From Chitinophaga oryziterrae (GTDB lineage: Bacteria > Bacteroidota > Bacteroidia > Chitinophagales > Chitinophagaceae), in the NCBI RefSeq assembly GCF_009758125.1, contig NZ_WRXO01000008.1, positions 1 through 64,000 of the forward strand: DNA of 64,000 nt, in the 5' to 3' direction. Within the stretch, counting starts at the first letter, position 1. Every line of letters begins with the position of its first letter. The notes beneath the pieces were generated by a model, which was given only the letters and a program-made list of their open reading frames with translations, did no database searches and was not told the DNA's origin. The position numbers and the translations under genes are program-made. Shown here piece by piece: positions 53,183-62,573 of this stretch.

Positions 53183-53701
53183 ATGGGAATACAGAAATTT
53201 GCTATACTTAGCACACAAAGCAACATCGAATGGACCGGCAGAAAAATAACTGGTTCTCACAATGGGACTATCGCTATTAAAGAAGGTTTCATTAACCTGA
53301 GTAATGGTAAGCTCAATAGTGGTAAATTCATTATTGATACTACTTCCATTAAAATACTGGATGTAACCGATCCTGCTACTAATGCACAGTTTGCCGGCCA
53401 TCTGGCATCTGACGACTTCTTCTCTATTGAAAAATTTCCGGAAGCTGTTCTGGACATTACGCATGTTATTGATGAACACATTGAAGGGAATCTGGTTATT
53501 AAAGGTATTAGTCAGCCTATAGGTTTTGATGCTGCCATCAATACCAATGGCGATACTTTAACCGCATCAGGTAAACTGGTGATCGATCGTACCAAATATG
53601 ATATGAAGTTCCGCTCCGGTAATTTCTTCAAAGACCTGGGTGACACCCTTATCTATAACGACTTTCATCTGAATGTAAACATCACCGCAAAAGCTGTCTG
53701 A
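53183..53701 (+). CDS. YceI family protein
   Basis: A 172-residue lipocalin-like YceI protein, a fold that binds polyisoprenoids or other amphiphiles: NIEWTGRKITGSHNGTIA, IDTTSIKILD, HLASDDFFSIEKFPEAVLDI, VIKGISQPIGF and IDRTKYDMKFRSG are family landmarks. No signal peptide from the chosen start (MGIQKFAIL at 53183); the upstream extension to 53156 is not homologous. Often induced with stress or redox genes, consistent with its neighbours. Confidence 0.9.
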   Translation: MGIQKFAILSTQSNIEWTGRKITGSHNGTIAIKEGFINLSNGKLNSGKFIIDTTSIKILDVTDPATNAQFAGHLASDDFFSIEKFPEAVLDITHVIDEHIEGNLVIKGISQPIGFDAAINTNGDTLTASGKLVIDRTKYDMKFRSGNFFKDLGDTLIYNDFHLNVNITAKAV

Positions 53702-53730
53702 CAAGACGGCTTTTGCCCAAAAACTTAGTT

Positions 53731-53949
53731 ATGCCATACGTAAAAATCGAGGTTACACGCGAAGGTGTTACCCGCGAACAAAAACAACAACTCATTAAAG
53801 GGGTGACAGATCTTATTGTGGATGTATTAAACAAAGATCCTCACCTGACACATGTAGTTATTCAGGAAATAGAACTGGACGATTGGGGATATGCCGGAGA
53901 CCAGGTATCTGTTTTAAGAGAAAAAGGGATCACTGCTAATAAGAAATAA
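53731..53949 (+). CDS. 4-oxalocrotonate tautomerase family protein
   Basis: A 72-residue tautomerase in which the start codon is followed directly by the catalytic proline (M-PYVKIEV); after Met removal Pro1 is the base. GVTREQKQQLIKGVTDL and HVVIQEIELDDWGYAGD are typical. The start at 53731 is chosen for that reason over an upstream in-frame ATG at 53713. Acts on enols/ketones in aromatic or nitro-compound degradation; substrate unknown. One base separates it from the next gene. Confidence 0.92.
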   Translation: MPYVKIEVTREGVTREQKQQLIKGVTDLIVDVLNKDPHLTHVVIQEIELDDWGYAGDQVSVLREKGITANKK

Positions 53950-53950
53950 A

Positions 53951-54394
53951 ATGAAAACTTTATTACTAACTGCTTTGCTGACCTGCAATCTGCTGGTCTT
54001 AAAGGCACAAAAAAACACAACAATGGAAACTGATTCATTGGCGATTTCGCAAGCGCTTGAGAATTATTATTTCAAAGGAATTTATGCAGGAGATCTTGCA
54101 CTCTTACATCATATCTATTATCCGGGCACCTTACTTTTCGGAGATGTCAAAGGCCAGCCTTATGCCAAGACACTTGATCAATATCTTGATGGTGTAGCAC
54201 ATCGTCAAAGTCCGAAAGACTCAGGAAAACCGTTTAAAGGAGAGATCTTATCCATTCGTGGGGTTAACTCCATTGCAGTAGCAGAAGTAAAAGTGAAAAT
54301 GTACGAGTTTCTCTATCATGAGTTCTTATCTTTTCATAAAATCGATGGTATTTGGTTGATTGTAAATAAGATGATCTCTGACGTTAATCAATAA
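53951..54394 (+). CDS. Exported NTF2-like (lumazine-binding-like) protein
   Basis: A 147-residue protein with signal peptide (LLLTALLTCNLLVLKAQ) and an NTF2-like fold of the putative lumazine-binding group: ALENYYFKGIYAGDLALLHHIYYPGTLLFGD, TLDQYLDGVAHR and a final WLIVNKMISD. These proteins bind small molecules; no catalytic role is proven. Spaced by 1 and 3 bases from its neighbours, so it belongs to the same operon. Confidence 0.82.
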   Translation: MKTLLLTALLTCNLLVLKAQKNTTMETDSLAISQALENYYFKGIYAGDLALLHHIYYPGTLLFGDVKGQPYAKTLDQYLDGVAHRQSPKDSGKPFKGEILSIRGVNSIAVAEVKVKMYEFLYHEFLSFHKIDGIWLIVNKMISDVNQ

Positions 54395-54397
54395 CTC

Positions 54398-55468
54398 ATG
54401 TGGTACAATACCAAAGCACAGGAAATACTGGGAATTGACTATCCCATCTTACAAGGCCCTTTTGGTGGTAACCTTTCCTCAGTAGAGCTGGTAACTACGG
54501 TATCCAATGCCGGAGGACTGGGTGGCTACGGGGCCTACACCTTGAGTCCGCAGGAGATCATCGATGTAGACAAGCAGATAAAAGCAGCTACAAATAAGCC
54601 TTACAATATTAATCTCTGGGTGTCAGATAATGATGGTAACACGATCACTGATGAGCAATATAACCAGGCCATACAGCTGTTCCAGCCTTACTTTGATGAA
54701 GCGGGGATTCCTTTGCCGGACAAGCCTGCTCCATTTAGTTCCCGGTTTGAAAACCAGCTGGAAGTGATCCTGGATATTCGTCCTAAGGTGTTCAGTTTTA
54801 TGTTTGGAGTGCTTTCTGCTGATATCCTGGAGCAATGCCGCAGACTGGGTATCATCACTGTCGGTGCCGCCACTACATTAGATGAAGCGCTTGTATTGGA
54901 AGGGGCCGGTGTTGATATGATCATTGCTTCTGGTTTCGAAGCGGGCGGGCATCGTCCTTCGTTCTTAGCCTCTGCGGAGGCTTCTACTACGGGGACATTT
55001 GTACTGCTGCAACTGATCAGGGAGAAGGTTAAAACGCCTGTTATAGCAGCAGGAGGCATTGCCAACGGCAGAGGAGTTGCTGCTGCGCTGACACTGGGAG
55101 CAAGTGCGGCGCAGATCGGAACGGCCTTTCTGGCTTGTGATGAATCGAATACGTTGCCTATACACAGGCAAATGCTATTCTCTGAGGCGGCTAAATACAC
55201 TACACTCTCCCGGGCCTTTACCGGCAGACTTGGCAGGGGCCTCACCAGCAGGATCGCAAAAGACCTGTCGGGCAAAGAATTTCTGCCGTTCCCTTTGCAA
55301 ACCACCTTCATGTCTCCTCTGAGAAAAGCAGCCCTCGATCAGCAAAAATGGGATATGATATTGTTCTGGGGCGGACAGATTGCCCCTATATTAAAACACA
55401 CCAAAGCGAAAGATCTGATGCAATCTTTAATTGAAGAAACAACTGATTATTTCAACGATTTAAAATGA
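54398..55468 (+). CDS. Nitronate monooxygenase (2-nitropropane dioxygenase family)
   Basis: A 356-residue FMN enzyme oxidising alkyl nitronates to aldehydes or ketones and nitrite. YPILQGPFGGNLSSVELVTTVSNAGGLGGYG, SFMFGV, AGVDMIIASGFEAGGHRPSF and VIAAGGIANGRGVAAALTLGASAAQIGTAFL are the flavin-site motifs. No signal peptide. Last gene of the tautomerase-NTF2-NMO run; together they suggest handling of nitro or enol toxicants under the Crp-like regulator, an inference from position. Confidence 0.92.
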   Translation: MWYNTKAQEILGIDYPILQGPFGGNLSSVELVTTVSNAGGLGGYGAYTLSPQEIIDVDKQIKAATNKPYNINLWVSDNDGNTITDEQYNQAIQLFQPYFDEAGIPLPDKPAPFSSRFENQLEVILDIRPKVFSFMFGVLSADILEQCRRLGIITVGAATTLDEALVLEGAGVDMIIASGFEAGGHRPSFLASAEASTTGTFVLLQLIREKVKTPVIAAGGIANGRGVAAALTLGASAAQIGTAFLACDESNTLPIHRQMLFSEAAKYTTLSRAFTGRLGRGLTSRIAKDLSGKEFLPFPLQTTFMSPLRKAALDQQKWDMILFWGGQIAPILKHTKAKDLMQSLIEETTDYFNDLK

Positions 55469-55489
55469 TAATTTCCTTCTTATTGGGCA

Positions 55490-55927
55490 TTAAAGACAAA
55501 CGGGAGTCCGGGGATTTGCTTTTATATTATTAAGCAAATTCTTAAATCCCTGCTCAATATTTCTTTCGGGAACATCCCCGTTTACGATTGTTTCATAAAT
55601 ATAATTACCGCAAGGCTTTTTATTATTTCCTTTAAAGATCCTCAGAATTAATTTCACTCTATTATCCTCTTCTGAAAGATCTCCAGTAACAAATGTGCCT
55701 GCAGAAGAATCTCCTACAACTGCATTAAACTTCCTTTCTTTGTAAAGATCGGCCAGCGCAGCTGAGTATTCCTCATTCTTTTCATTATTTACTTTAACGA
55801 CTACACTGATATCCGGTGTCACGACATTCCCGGACACTTTTTTTGTTCCCTTTTTATCTGATGACGTACAGCCAAATAATAAAATACAGGTTGCTATTAA
55901 CAGACTATTTCTCCTATGATTCCACAT
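55490..55927 (-). CDS. Small lipoprotein, unknown function
   Basis: A 145-residue lipoprotein: signal peptide with LLFGCTSS, Cys at residue 20. The mature domain has two beta-alpha segments (SVVVKVNNEKNEEYSAALADLYKER; DNRVKLILRIFKGNN) with a Cys pair late in the chain, possibly a disulphide. No family recognised. Convergent with the nitronate monooxygenase gene. Confidence 0.6.
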   Translation of the reverse strand: MWNHRRNSLLIATCILLFGCTSSDKKGTKKVSGNVVTPDISVVVKVNNEKNEEYSAALADLYKERKFNAVVGDSSAGTFVTGDLSEEDNRVKLILRIFKGNNKKPCGNYIYETIVNGDVPERNIEQGFKNLLNNIKANPRTPVCL

Positions 55928-56015
55928 AACAATAAAGTTAACTATTAAATTCTTAAGAGAAGAGAGGTAACAATTGTTTGTATCGGTTGATATAATAAAA
56001 ACAACCCCTCATATT

Positions 56016-56621
56016 ATGAAAACGTCATTCTTACTAATAGCTTTTGTCCTGATTATACAATCCTGCACGCCTACTCCCCCTCCGGCACCAGCAGCGACGA
56101 CTTACCATCCCATGGACCTGTCTATCCCCAATTTCACGAATGCGAATGGTTACCAGCAACAGAAGACGATGGACCTGAAAACACATGCATACAGCTTTAC
56201 TGCCAGTCAGGCCGCAACAATTACCAAGCTGGGATATCAGCCATGGGTGGCGGGGATAACTTATAAACTTGCCTTGTGGCAGGTAGGGAATATTACCCCA
56301 TTGGCGACTATTACTGTAACGCCTTCAACTATAGGCGTGATGCAGTTCTTTCCGTTATCGGCGCCTGTTGCGATTACTACCGGTAATACATATATCGTGA
56401 GCCGGATGTATCTCTCCGGTGGGCCAACCGGTTATACCAGTGATTTCGTTGGCAATGTGGCGAATATGAACGGGAACTCAGTTTATCCGTATACACAACA
56501 GGCTATTACGTTTACTGACGGATACTTTACTGATAATTTTGATCCTTTGCTGACCGGAAGTAATGTTGTTAATGCACCGAATAATACCCTGCTGCCTTTT
56601 CTGGACGTAGAGTATCAATAA
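56016..56621 (+). CDS. DUF4082-like lipoprotein
   Basis: A 201-residue lipoprotein: FLLIAFVLIIQSC signal with a lipidated Cys, then a Pro-rich linker (TPTPPPAPAAT). The body looks like the beta-sandwich of DUF4082/choice-of-anchor type proteins: SFTASQAATITKLGYQ, YKLALWQVG, TYIVSRMYLSG, NTLLPFLDVEY. Function unknown; probably surface-exposed. The ATG at 56016 is preferred because the signal peptide begins there; an in-frame ATG lies at 55974. Confidence 0.72.
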   Translation: MKTSFLLIAFVLIIQSCTPTPPPAPAATTYHPMDLSIPNFTNANGYQQQKTMDLKTHAYSFTASQAATITKLGYQPWVAGITYKLALWQVGNITPLATITVTPSTIGVMQFFPLSAPVAITTGNTYIVSRMYLSGGPTGYTSDFVGNVANMNGNSVYPYTQQAITFTDGYFTDNFDPLLTGSNVVNAPNNTLLPFLDVEYQ

Positions 56622-56672
56622 AATATGGATATGGAGATGGCTTAGGGGCAGGGAGGGATCTTTGCCCCTTTC

Positions 56673-57356
56673 CTATTTGTAGGTTTTCAATAACCGGTCC
56701 CAGATACTGGTATAAAAACCGAAATTATATTCAACATCCTGGTGATGGTTGTGATGGAATGTAGAAGTGCCGAGGTATTTTATTACGGGTAAACTGCGAA
56801 TTTTCCCTGGTAAGGGTTCTATTCCCAAATGCCCTATCATACCGAAAATGACGTTTATTACCAGGTAGATGATCATTGCATAAATGTTAAAAGGATATAG
56901 CGTTAATAGTATCAGCCATAAACCTCCGAATGCTATTGTTTCTATCGGGTGTAAGACGAATAAATCAATGGGAGATGGATCTACAGATTGATGGTGTAAC
57001 TGATGCACCATTTTGAACAGAAATGTTTTGTGGATGATATAGTGAAAGATAAACATGAATAAATCCATGGCTAAAAACAGGATCAGGAAATCTGTGATGA
57101 TCATCCATGAAATATTTGCAGCGATGTGAATGATGTTGTTCTTCCACATCCAGAAACCGGCATAGGTTACTATCGTATTCAGTATGTTGGTAAGCATGCA
57201 GATCCCCCACTCTCTTGCGGGATAAGAATAAGGAGCCTGATGTAACAACCGGCCAGAGAGTAATACCATCGCAGTAATCATTACATTTTCAAAGAAGAAA
57301 ATGAGCCATAGTGACAGTACCGGCAGATGTAATAAATAGTTGAGCGCAGATGGCAT
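56673..57356 (-). CDS. Sterol desaturase / fatty acid hydroxylase family membrane protein
   Basis: A 227-residue integral di-iron hydroxylase-like protein with the histidine boxes HYIIH (105-109), HQLHH (118-122) and HHNHH (about 198-202), spaced as in the ERG3/fatty-acid hydroxylase family, and four hydrophobic helices between. A lipid or carotenoid substrate is likely but unspecified. Transcribed alone on the minus strand. Confidence 0.92.
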   Translation of the reverse strand: MPSALNYLLHLPVLSLWLIFFFENVMITAMVLLSGRLLHQAPYSYPAREWGICMLTNILNTIVTYAGFWMWKNNIIHIAANISWMIITDFLILFLAMDLFMFIFHYIIHKTFLFKMVHQLHHQSVDPSPIDLFVLHPIETIAFGGLWLILLTLYPFNIYAMIIYLVINVIFGMIGHLGIEPLPGKIRSLPVIKYLGTSTFHHNHHQDVEYNFGFYTSIWDRLLKTYK

Positions 57357-57381
57357 ATCCTATAAAATTAAACAATTTAGA

Positions 57382-57837
57382 CTATCCGGGGGCCGCGCGA
57401 CATATCTTTGAAACAGATGGGGTTTTATAGGGTTTATTGAGTATTAATAGTTTAGGTGACCTATTCTTCCTGATAACAGGTTTAGCCTTAATAACAGGTG
57501 CCGGTGCCGGCAGGTATTCCATTGTTAACCGGGCCATGATAACATCTTCTTTTTCTCCTGCTTTCAATAATAGTATAGCTTTACCGGTAATCTCCCGGTA
57601 TATTGTATGTTTCTTTACAGGCAACTGCTGGTAGATTATAGACCCGATACGCGAAGCTGCGCTTAGCCTTACAGAACTATTACGGAAACCTTTGAACGCA
57701 GGATCTTTCTTAATTCTTTTGCCGGTGATGGAACTTTGCAGGCGTACGTAGTACTGCTCATCTTTGAGCCTGTAAACGGTAACACCGTCTTTTGTACCCG
57801 TAAAAGGAGGAGGCTTTTGCCCGCACCACCTTGCCAT
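57382..57837 (-). CDS. Conserved hypothetical basic protein of Bacteroidota
   Basis: A 151-residue basic protein without signal peptide. YYVRLQSSITGKRIKKDPAFKGFRNSS and ASRIGSIIYQQLP, followed by YREITGKAILLLKAGE, resemble a small family of unannotated Bacteroidota proteins I have seen in this form; no function is known. It ends with a proline/lysine-rich tail. The 327 bases between it and the next gene contain no gene; a tandem ACGAAGGAT repeat occurs near 58034-58048. Confidence 0.6.
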   Translation of the reverse strand: MARWCGQKPPPFTGTKDGVTVYRLKDEQYYVRLQSSITGKRIKKDPAFKGFRNSSVRLSAASRIGSIIYQQLPVKKHTIYREITGKAILLLKAGEKEDVIMARLTMEYLPAPAPVIKAKPVIRKNRSPKLLILNKPYKTPSVSKICRAAPG

Positions 57838-58164
57838 CGTTTGTGTCTTTTACTAAATTTACTGAATTCTTACACCATTTCCATGACAATATCTTTTGAC
57901 CTTGATTAATCCCAACTGGACAGCCTTCATCCTGAATACAATAAGTGCATAGATTCGCTTTAACCCCGCACTTTCGTAAGGGTCAGACTTATACCCGGGG
58001 CCGCATCGCACGTTAAACCTGCGTAATGAACGAAGGATAAACGAAGGATGACCGAATCTATACAGTACATCCTTTCCTCTTCCCTACAATAATCCCTTAC
58101 TCAATTCCGTTTAATACCAAACCTGTGGCAACCTGAACCTAATAACCATACCTTAATCCTCTAC

Positions 58165-61164
58165 ATGAAATACCCGATTTTACTATTTGCTTTATTGCTA
58201 AATGTGCTGTCCGTTAATGCAGGAGACATTGTATTACCTCCTGTATCTGCGTCTATTAAATTTACTAATCCTGTGGTAGCCAGTAATATGGCGTTTGGTA
58301 CAGAGACCAATGCCAGTGGGGAAGGATACACCGAGATTACTACCGTTGATGGTGTACCCTGCCGCAAAATTCCCGCCGGGAAGTTTATGTACGTGAACTG
58401 TAACAGGTCCGCAGTTCCCAGTACAGCTAAACAGCTGATCCTTTCCATTACCTATTATGATAACAGCATGAGCTACCTCTGGTTAAACTATACCAGAACA
58501 GGTACCGGCTGGGGTGGTGCTGACTTTAAAAAGTCGAACACCAGGAAATGGATTACCCGGCTCGTTATTCTTACTGATGCAGGGTTCGATGGCTCTATGG
58601 GCTATGGCGGAGATATCAGGATGGGATTTGGCAGTGAGGATAATTATATCAAAGATATTACTGTGTATACAGGCACATTAACCCCTGATGCACAACCGAT
58701 TCCGGCAAGACCATCCACTACTTCAGAGTTCATCGGAAAGTCGTACGCCGGGTATCAGTTGTGGCACGAAGCCGGAAATGAACCGAAAGACTGGAGCCAT
58801 TGGGCTTATGGCAAACTGCCTTCCGCAGGAAGAGGGAACCATAATACAGAGACTTTCCCTTATATCGCTGATTATGCCAATACGAATGTGACCATGTACC
58901 CTACCAACTTCGCAAACTTAGGGAATGGTAATCCGGCGAAATTGTATAATTCTACTGATAAAGGAGTGATAGATGTACAGATGTCATTACTGCAAAAAGC
59001 AGGTTTTGATGGTGTAGCCATACAGAGGAATGCACCTGTGGGAAGAGACCTGAAATATACTTCTACAGATGATTATTATGTGAGTATCAAGAATGCCTGT
59101 GAGACTAGCGGCAGATCGTTCTATGTGATGTATTGCATGCCTGATGTGAATAACGGAGCCGCATTGTCTGCTGATCTCGTGGAAGGAATTAAGCGGGATT
59201 GGGTATACCAGATGGAACAGATCTATGCACTCACGTCTTCCGGCGCATATGCCACCGTGAATGGCAAACCTGTTGTTGAATTATGGGGATTAGGCTATTC
59301 GACGATTACAGTGGATAGAACACAGGCATTAGCGCTGGCCCAGTTTTTTAAAGACAGGGGCTGTTATGTGATTGCTGGTGTTCCGCGCGACTGGCGACTG
59401 ATGGACGGTGGTTCGAGAACAGATTTTGCCGACGTTTACAAGGCATATAATATGATCTCTCCCTGGACGGTAGGTGTGTATAGCGATACCACCGGCGCCA
59501 ATGATTTCAGGACAAATTACATGATTCCTGACCAGCAATATTGTACACAGAACGGGATGGCCTTTTATCCTGTAATATTCCCCGGCAGCGCCTGGTCTCA
59601 GCATGTGTCAGGATATCCGAATGATACGAAAAGGCTTGGCGGGCAGTTTCTCTGGAAGCAGGCAAAGAATATAAAGAGCTTAGGGATTAAGTCCATGTAC
59701 TTCGCCATGCTGGACGAATTTGAGGAGTCTACTAATATTATCAGCTCCGCTGTTGATTATTTTGATATCCCTACAGACCAGTATTTTGGCACATTGGCCA
59801 TGGATGGTGTATGGACTTCTTCTGATTATTATACCAGGCTGGCCGGTGCAGCTTCTAAGATGCTGACCAGCGCTACTACGCCGTCAGAAATACCCATCCC
59901 ATATTCTAATGGGCCTCTATATTACAGGAACAGCTTCGAGAGCAGGGTCGCTAATTGTTTAATCAATGATGTAGCGACCGATATTATCTCTCCTATTGAT
60001 GCCTGTTTTTATAAGAATGCGTTACTATCCGGCTCTGCGGTGAGTAATACTTCCGTGGCTATTGTAAATGAGCCCGCGTTTGCTAAAAGCGGTATTTATA
60101 GCGTAAAGATCAATGGGACTGCTGCGGGAGCAGGGAGTTATTATTATAAGATCTCTGAGACAAAGATTGCGGTAAAAGCAAACATGCAATTGAGTTTCTG
60201 GAAATATACAGTGAATGATCCGGGAAGATATACGTCGGTCGATCTGGCATTTAAGTCGGGGAAAGTGTTACGTAATCTTACAGCGTATAAAGATAATAAA
60301 GGGAATAGCATGCATCCCGGAACTGCGAGAGGTACCATAGGTGCATGGGAGAAATTTACCTGTCAGATAGGGAAAGGAGAACTGATAGGTGATGAGATCA
60401 ATAGTATTATTGTTGCCTATGCCAACCCATCTTTAAGTGGCAGCTTCTCTGCTTATTTTGATGATATTATTGTTGAAGATGCCATTGATAGCAGTGTGAC
60501 TACTAAAGCCCCTATAGGCAGTGTCATTTCGTTAACGAATGGTGGATTTTATGTTTCCTCTGAGAATGGCGGTGCTGCAATGAATTGTAACAGAACAAGC
60601 GTCGGCCCCTGGGAGAATTTCACGGTAGTAGATGCAGGTAATGGTACAATTGCCTTACAAGGCAATAATGGTTTGTATGTGAGCGCTACCAGCCCGATGT
60701 ATTGCAACAGCAGTACGATGGTACCATTTAACTGGATTGATACAGGCAATAATGCCGTGGCTTTCCAGAGCGCAGCAGGACTATATATCTGTTCTGAGAA
60801 CGGAGCCGCGTCTATGAACTGTAACAGGACTGCCATCGGTGGCTGGGAGACTTTTAACTGGAATAGTACTGTTGCAGCCAGACAGGCCGTAACAATGGTG
60901 AAAGAGGCATCAATGACAACGCTTAAAGTATATCCTAATCCAGCCAGCTCTTATGTGATTATCAGTTACGAACTGAAAACGGCAGGTGTTGTGTTGATAG
61001 AGATCGCCAATATGCACGGAGAGGTGGTGAAGACGGCGAAAGTTAATGCACAGTCGGGAGCGCAACGGTTGAATGTTACATTAAATGGCCTTACGTCTGG
61101 TATTTATATGGTGAGGATGGCTGCCAATAACAATGTAGAAACAAAGAAACTGGTCGTTTATTAA
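58165..61164 (+). CDS. T9SS-secreted glycoside hydrolase, GH71/GH99-like, with fascin-like repeats
   Basis: A 999-residue secreted enzyme. Signal peptide 1-19; N-terminal beta-sandwich (about 25-175); a GH71/99-like (beta/alpha)8 region (about 190-565: YAGYQLWHEAG, DWSHWAYG, GFDGVAIQRNAPVGRD, VVELWGLGY, VIFPGSAW, SMYFAMLDEFEESTN), which in relatives cleaves alpha-mannans or alpha-glucans from within; a further beta-sandwich (about 590-775); three beta-trefoil/fascin-like repeats (about 785-900: GGFYVSSENGGAAMNCNRTS, GLYVSATS, GLYICSENGAASMNCNR); and a type IX sorting domain (about 918-999, VYPNPASS ... GIYMVRM). Substrate class is inferred from fold similarity. Confidence 0.85.
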   Translation: MKYPILLFALLLNVLSVNAGDIVLPPVSASIKFTNPVVASNMAFGTETNASGEGYTEITTVDGVPCRKIPAGKFMYVNCNRSAVPSTAKQLILSITYYDNSMSYLWLNYTRTGTGWGGADFKKSNTRKWITRLVILTDAGFDGSMGYGGDIRMGFGSEDNYIKDITVYTGTLTPDAQPIPARPSTTSEFIGKSYAGYQLWHEAGNEPKDWSHWAYGKLPSAGRGNHNTETFPYIADYANTNVTMYPTNFANLGNGNPAKLYNSTDKGVIDVQMSLLQKAGFDGVAIQRNAPVGRDLKYTSTDDYYVSIKNACETSGRSFYVMYCMPDVNNGAALSADLVEGIKRDWVYQMEQIYALTSSGAYATVNGKPVVELWGLGYSTITVDRTQALALAQFFKDRGCYVIAGVPRDWRLMDGGSRTDFADVYKAYNMISPWTVGVYSDTTGANDFRTNYMIPDQQYCTQNGMAFYPVIFPGSAWSQHVSGYPNDTKRLGGQFLWKQAKNIKSLGIKSMYFAMLDEFEESTNIISSAVDYFDIPTDQYFGTLAMDGVWTSSDYYTRLAGAASKMLTSATTPSEIPIPYSNGPLYYRNSFESRVANCLINDVATDIISPIDACFYKNALLSGSAVSNTSVAIVNEPAFAKSGIYSVKINGTAAGAGSYYYKISETKIAVKANMQLSFWKYTVNDPGRYTSVDLAFKSGKVLRNLTAYKDNKGNSMHPGTARGTIGAWEKFTCQIGKGELIGDEINSIIVAYANPSLSGSFSAYFDDIIVEDAIDSSVTTKAPIGSVISLTNGGFYVSSENGGAAMNCNRTSVGPWENFTVVDAGNGTIALQGNNGLYVSATSPMYCNSSTMVPFNWIDTGNNAVAFQSAAGLYICSENGAASMNCNRTAIGGWETFNWNSTVAARQAVTMVKEASMTTLKVYPNPASSYVIISYELKTAGVVLIEIANMHGEVVKTAKVNAQSGAQRLNVTLNGLTSGIYMVRMAANNNVETKKLVVY

Positions 61165-61199
61165 TCGTCTATAGTGTCCCTTCGCATAATGTAACCCCA

Positions 61200-61237
61200 G
61201 GAAGCTGTCTCTTGACAGTGAGGCAGCTTCCATTTTT
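61200..61237 (+). terminator. Terminator of the glycoside hydrolase gene
   Basis: 12-bp stem GGAAGCTGTCTC/GAGGCAGCTTCC (one G-T) with an 8-base loop, followed by ATTTTTG, 35 bases after the stop. Confidence 0.78.
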
Positions 61238-61252
61238 GTTGTAAATTTGCTG

Positions 61253-61624
61253 ATGACTACTTTAAAAGATAATGTAAACGCTCTGAATGAGCTGATCATT
61301 AATGATGAAACTGTGAAGGCAATGGAGTTGTTCTATTCTCACGATGTGGAGATGCAGGAGAATGAGGATAAACCGAGGAAAGGGAAGGAAACGAATATAG
61401 AACATGAGAAGATGATCCTGGATACGTTTAAGATTGTGAGTACGTTGATAAACCAGGCTATTGATGAAGAAAAAAATGTAGTCTTCAGTGAGTGGGAATT
61501 GCTCATCACCAATAAGGAGACAGGCAAAACTGCCAGAAGAGTGGAAGTTTCAGTGCAGCAGTGGCATGAAGGTCTTATTGAATCAGAGAAATTTTATTAT
61601 AACAGAACTCCTCAGAAAATATAG
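61253..61624 (+). CDS. SnoaL/NTF2-like protein
   Basis: A 123-residue cytosolic protein with the NTF2-like layout of SnoaL families: NVNALNELIINDETVKAMELFYSHDVEMQENEDKP, then alternate strands ending VEVSVQQWHEGLIESEKFYYN. Members range from polyketide cyclases to binding proteins, so no reaction is assigned. The start at 61253 (MTTLKDN) is chosen; an in-frame ATG lies two codons upstream at 61247. Flanked by terminators on both sides, hence monocistronic. Confidence 0.72.
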   Translation: MTTLKDNVNALNELIINDETVKAMELFYSHDVEMQENEDKPRKGKETNIEHEKMILDTFKIVSTLINQAIDEEKNVVFSEWELLITNKETGKTARRVEVSVQQWHEGLIESEKFYYNRTPQKI

Positions 61625-61646
61625 CTCCCACCCGGGAGCTTTTTTA
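61623..61646 (+). terminator. Terminator of the SnoaL-like gene
   Basis: 7-bp stem AGCTCCC/GGGAGCT with 4-base loop and TTTTTTA, overlapping the stop codon. Confidence 0.82.
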
Positions 61647-61768
61647 TTACCCCAACTTTTTTCTGTAAACATCAAAGTCATGCCTTTTTAAATTGTCATT
61701 ATATCAGACACCTGTGCTGAGAAACCTATCCACGTCATTTTTTCACCCTTAAAATAAACCATTCTTTT

Positions 61769-62548
61769 ATGCACAAAATCGCAATGCTGATCATCTCTTT
61801 GGCTGTTCTTTCCAGCTGTAGCAAAGAGACTGCACAAAGCACACCAACAACAACCCAGAACGAGTCTGCACGTAAAGCAGTAGCTGCTGCTTCTACTATC
61901 AGTTTCAGCGGTTATACCTGGGAAGTAAGAACTGAATCCGGTACTTCCGGTCCTGGTCCAAACTACTGGAGCAACAGTAGCAGCAATGTATGGGTAGACG
62001 CCAGCGGATACCTTCATCTGAAAATCAGGAAGGATGCATCTACCGGCAGATGGTTATGCTCTGAAGTAACAAGTACTGCTACTTTCGGATATGGTACTTA
62101 CTTATGGGAAGTAGAAGGCGCGGTTGATAAACTGGACAAAAACATTGTACTGGGTCTGTTTAACTACAAAGCCGGAGATGATGGTCACCATGAAGTGGAT
62201 ATCGAGTTTGCACGCTGGGGTAATAATGCATGGCCTAATTACAATTACACGGTGTATCCAGCTACAGGGTCCGGCAGTGTTTCCCAGACCAATGAGCTGA
62301 CACTGAATGGTACTTACACTACGCATACATTTACCCGCACCAGTTCAGCAGTATCTTTCCAGGGATATCACGGGCATACAACGGCTCCGGCTAATGCATT
62401 TTTCCCGTGGACCACTCCTGCAGGATATAATGTAAGTACGCTGGCCTTGCCTGTTCATATGAACCTGTGGTTGTTTAACGGGAACGCACCATCCAATGCA
62501 ACTGAAGTAGAAATTATCATACACTCATTCAGATTTACGGCTGCGTAA
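61769..62548 (+). CDS. GH16-family glycoside hydrolase lipoprotein
   Basis: A 259-residue lipoprotein (SLAVLSSCSKE, Cys17) with a GH16 beta-jellyroll. The catalytic signature is HEVDIEF: nucleophile Glu142, Asp144 and acid/base Glu146. LYLWEVEGAV-type and GLFNYKAGDDGHH precede it. GH16 enzymes cleave beta-1,3/1,4-glucans, laminarin, lichenan or galactans; this short variant with an ExDxE core cannot be placed in a substrate class by eye. Monocistronic; a hairpin terminator follows. Confidence 0.88.
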   Translation: MHKIAMLIISLAVLSSCSKETAQSTPTTTQNESARKAVAAASTISFSGYTWEVRTESGTSGPGPNYWSNSSSNVWVDASGYLHLKIRKDASTGRWLCSEVTSTATFGYGTYLWEVEGAVDKLDKNIVLGLFNYKAGDDGHHEVDIEFARWGNNAWPNYNYTVYPATGSGSVSQTNELTLNGTYTTHTFTRTSSAVSFQGYHGHTTAPANAFFPWTTPAGYNVSTLALPVHMNLWLFNGNAPSNATEVEIIIHSFRFTAA

Positions 62549-62573
62549 AATTGAGTATCCTCAAAAAAGTAAG

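Noticed and set aside
54688..55311. 207-codon minus-strand frame opposite nitronate monooxygenase
   Set aside because: Shadow of a clear FMN enzyme; Ala/Ser-rich and motif-free.
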